DNA of 7,391 bases, taken from the NCBI GenBank assembly GCA_021203285.1, contig JAJQBM010000109.1, forward strand, positions 1 to 7,391. The letters run 5' to 3'. The notes beneath the pieces are model-generated. The model did not search any database. It saw nothing but the letters and a program-made list of their open reading frames with translations, and was not told the origin of the DNA. Positions 6,287 to 7,391 of this stretch are shown one piece after another; within the stretch, counting starts at the first letter, position 1, and each line of letters starts with the position of its first letter. The stretch comes from Clostridiales bacterium. Lineage in GTDB: Bacteria > Bacillota > Clostridia > Lachnospirales > Lachnospiraceae. A program made the position numbers and the translations under genes.

Positions 6287-7228
6287 ATGGCTATTACAGC
6301 AGCAATGGTAAAAGAGTTACGTACAATGAGCGGCGCCGGTATGATGGACTGCAAAAAGGCTCTGACCGAGACCGACGGCGATATGGACAAGGCCGTTGAG
6401 GTACTGCGTGAGAAGGGTCTTGCGAAGGCTGTGAAAAAGGCCGGCAGGATCGCGGCGGAGGGGATCGTTGCCCTGAAGGTTACAGAGTGCGGGAAAAAGG
6501 CGGTCGCTGTCGAGGTGAATTCCGAGACAGACTTTGTCGCAAAGAACGAGAAGTTCCAGAACTATGTGGCGCAGGTTGCGGAGCAGGCGATGGATACAAC
6601 TGCCGCAGATATTGATGCATTCCTTGCGGAGCCTTGGAAGTTTGACACATCCAAGACGGTAAATGAGGAGCTTGCCGGACAGATCGTGGTGATCGGTGAG
6701 AACTTAAAGATCCGCCGTTTCGAGCAGATTGTCGAGGAGAACGGTTTTGTCGCTTCCTATCTTCATATGGGCGGAAAGATCGGCGTTCTCGTGGATGTTG
6801 AGACCGATGTCGTTAATGACGCGGTGAAAGAAATGGCAAAGAACATCGCAATGCAGGTTGCGGCGTTAAAGCCTCAGTACACCAACCGCTCCGAGATCAG
6901 CGCTGAGTACATTGCGCACGAGGAGGAGATCCTTCGCGCACAGATCATGAACGACCCGAAGGAGTCCCAGAAGCCGGAGAAGGTGATCGACGGCATGATC
7001 AAGGGCCGTATCAACAAGGAACTGAAGGAGATCTGCCTGCTGGATCAGGTCTATGTAAAGGCGGAGGACGGCAAGCAGGTCGTCAGCAAGTACATTGATC
7101 AGGTGACAAAGGAGAACGCTGCGAAGATCACGATCAAAGGATTCGTCCGCTTCGAGACCGGCGAGGGTCTGGAGAAGAAGAACGAGGACTTTGCGGCGGA
7201 GGTTGCTGCGCAGATAAGTGGAAACTAG
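6287..7228 (+). CDS. tsf: translation elongation factor Ts (EF-Ts)
   Basis: EF-Ts is the guanine-nucleotide exchange factor that releases GDP from EF-Tu so that it can bind GTP and aminoacyl-tRNA again. The 313-aa protein begins MAITAAMVKELRTMSGAGMM. Residues 1-50 are the UBA-like N-terminal domain with the first EF-Ts signature (LRTMSGAGMMDCKKAL, 11-26). TDFVAKN at 81-87 is the conserved motif that contacts the EF-Tu G domain; the core's two subdomains and the helical segment near 215-260 follow, ending FVRFETGEG and a polar tail. The ATG at 6287 has GGAGGA 7 nt upstream and lies 33 nt after rpsB, so the two are cotranscribed. Length is typical of Firmicutes EF-Ts. It ends in TAG at the expected place, which shows that amber is an ordinary stop in this genome. 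Confidence 0.98.
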   Translation: MAITAAMVKELRTMSGAGMMDCKKALTETDGDMDKAVEVLREKGLAKAVKKAGRIAAEGIVALKVTECGKKAVAVEVNSETDFVAKNEKFQNYVAQVAEQAMDTTAADIDAFLAEPWKFDTSKTVNEELAGQIVVIGENLKIRRFEQIVEENGFVASYLHMGGKIGVLVDVETDVVNDAVKEMAKNIAMQVAALKPQYTNRSEISAEYIAHEEEILRAQIMNDPKESQKPEKVIDGMIKGRINKELKEICLLDQVYVKAEDGKQVVSKYIDQVTKENAAKITIKGFVRFETGEGLEKKNEDFAAEVAAQISGN

Positions 7229-7316
7229 GTGAATCGAGCTGTAAGCGAAGATGAACCGTAGTTGAACTTATACACAGTATCAGTGGTAAGTAATCCTGTT
7301 TTCATTGTATGTTTCA

Positions 7317-7346
7317 CCCCGGGGGGAATTTGCTCCCGGGGTTTTT
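7317..7346 (+). terminator. intrinsic terminator of the rpsB-tsf operon
   Basis: The 9-bp stem pairs CCCCGGGGG (7317-7325) with CTCCCGGGG (7333-7341), with one G-U pair and a 7-nt loop, and is followed directly by TTTTT (7342-7346). It lies 88 nt after the tsf stop; those 88 nt hold no gene that I can support. Confidence 0.9.
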
Positions 7347-7373
7347 AAAAGGATGGATTATAAATATATAAGA

Positions 7374-7391
7374 AAGGTGGGATATGTGATC
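7374..7391 (+). other. ribosome binding site and possible GTG start of the next gene (cut by window end)
   Basis: AAGGTGG (7374-7380) lies 5 nt before GTG (7386-7388), which is followed by ATC at the window edge. The overlapping ATG at 7384 is followed at once by TGA, so GTG is the only possible start here. The AT-rich run before it (7357-7371) may hold a -10 box, but I see no matching -35. In many Firmicutes pyrH follows tsf; two codons are too few to say whether that is so here. Confidence 0.35.

Overview
The window looks like a chromosomal segment of a Gram-positive anaerobe of the class Clostridia, most likely family Lachnospiraceae. The evidence is the sequence character of ribosomal protein S2 and EF-Ts, strong AGGAGG-type ribosome binding sites, sigma-A-type promoters, and a three-gene block of DUF5717/DUF5716-type proteins that I know mainly from Lachnospiraceae. 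That taxonomic call and the family names come from memory, not from a search. All genes are on the + strand.

Left part (1-5332): a good sigma-A promoter at 64-92 is followed by three closely spaced genes. The first (145-3279) is a DUF5717-like protein with beta-sandwich domains, a long helical-repeat section and a C-terminal beta segment. It is interrupted by an in-frame amber codon at 796-798; the frame is open and coding-like on both sides, so it is a split or decaying gene, a strain-specific nonsense allele, or a sequence error. The second (3283-4509) is DUF5716-like and, by my reading, a degenerate Hsp70/actin-fold (ASKHA) protein. The third (4529-5332) is a small helical protein with at least one clear TPR motif. 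None has a signal peptide or membrane segment. Together they look like a cytoplasmic protein-assembly or chaperone-like module of unknown function.

Right part (5333-7391): a second promoter (extended -10, 5340-5368) and a leader of about 130 nt with possible RNA structure precede rpsB (5507-6253), which is followed after 33 nt by tsf (6287-7228). A strong intrinsic terminator at 7317-7346 closes this translation operon. A ribosome binding site and possible GTG start of the next gene lie in the last bases. There is no convincing terminator between the module and rpsB, so some read-through into rpsB-tsf is possible.

No stretch over 300 bases lacks a gene. The gaps are 1-144 (promoter and short dyads), 5333-5506 (promoter and rpsB leader), 6254-6286 (AU-rich hairpin and tsf binding site) and 7229-7391 (terminator and next gene start). 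I see no tRNA, rRNA, CRISPR array, insertion sequence or attachment site.
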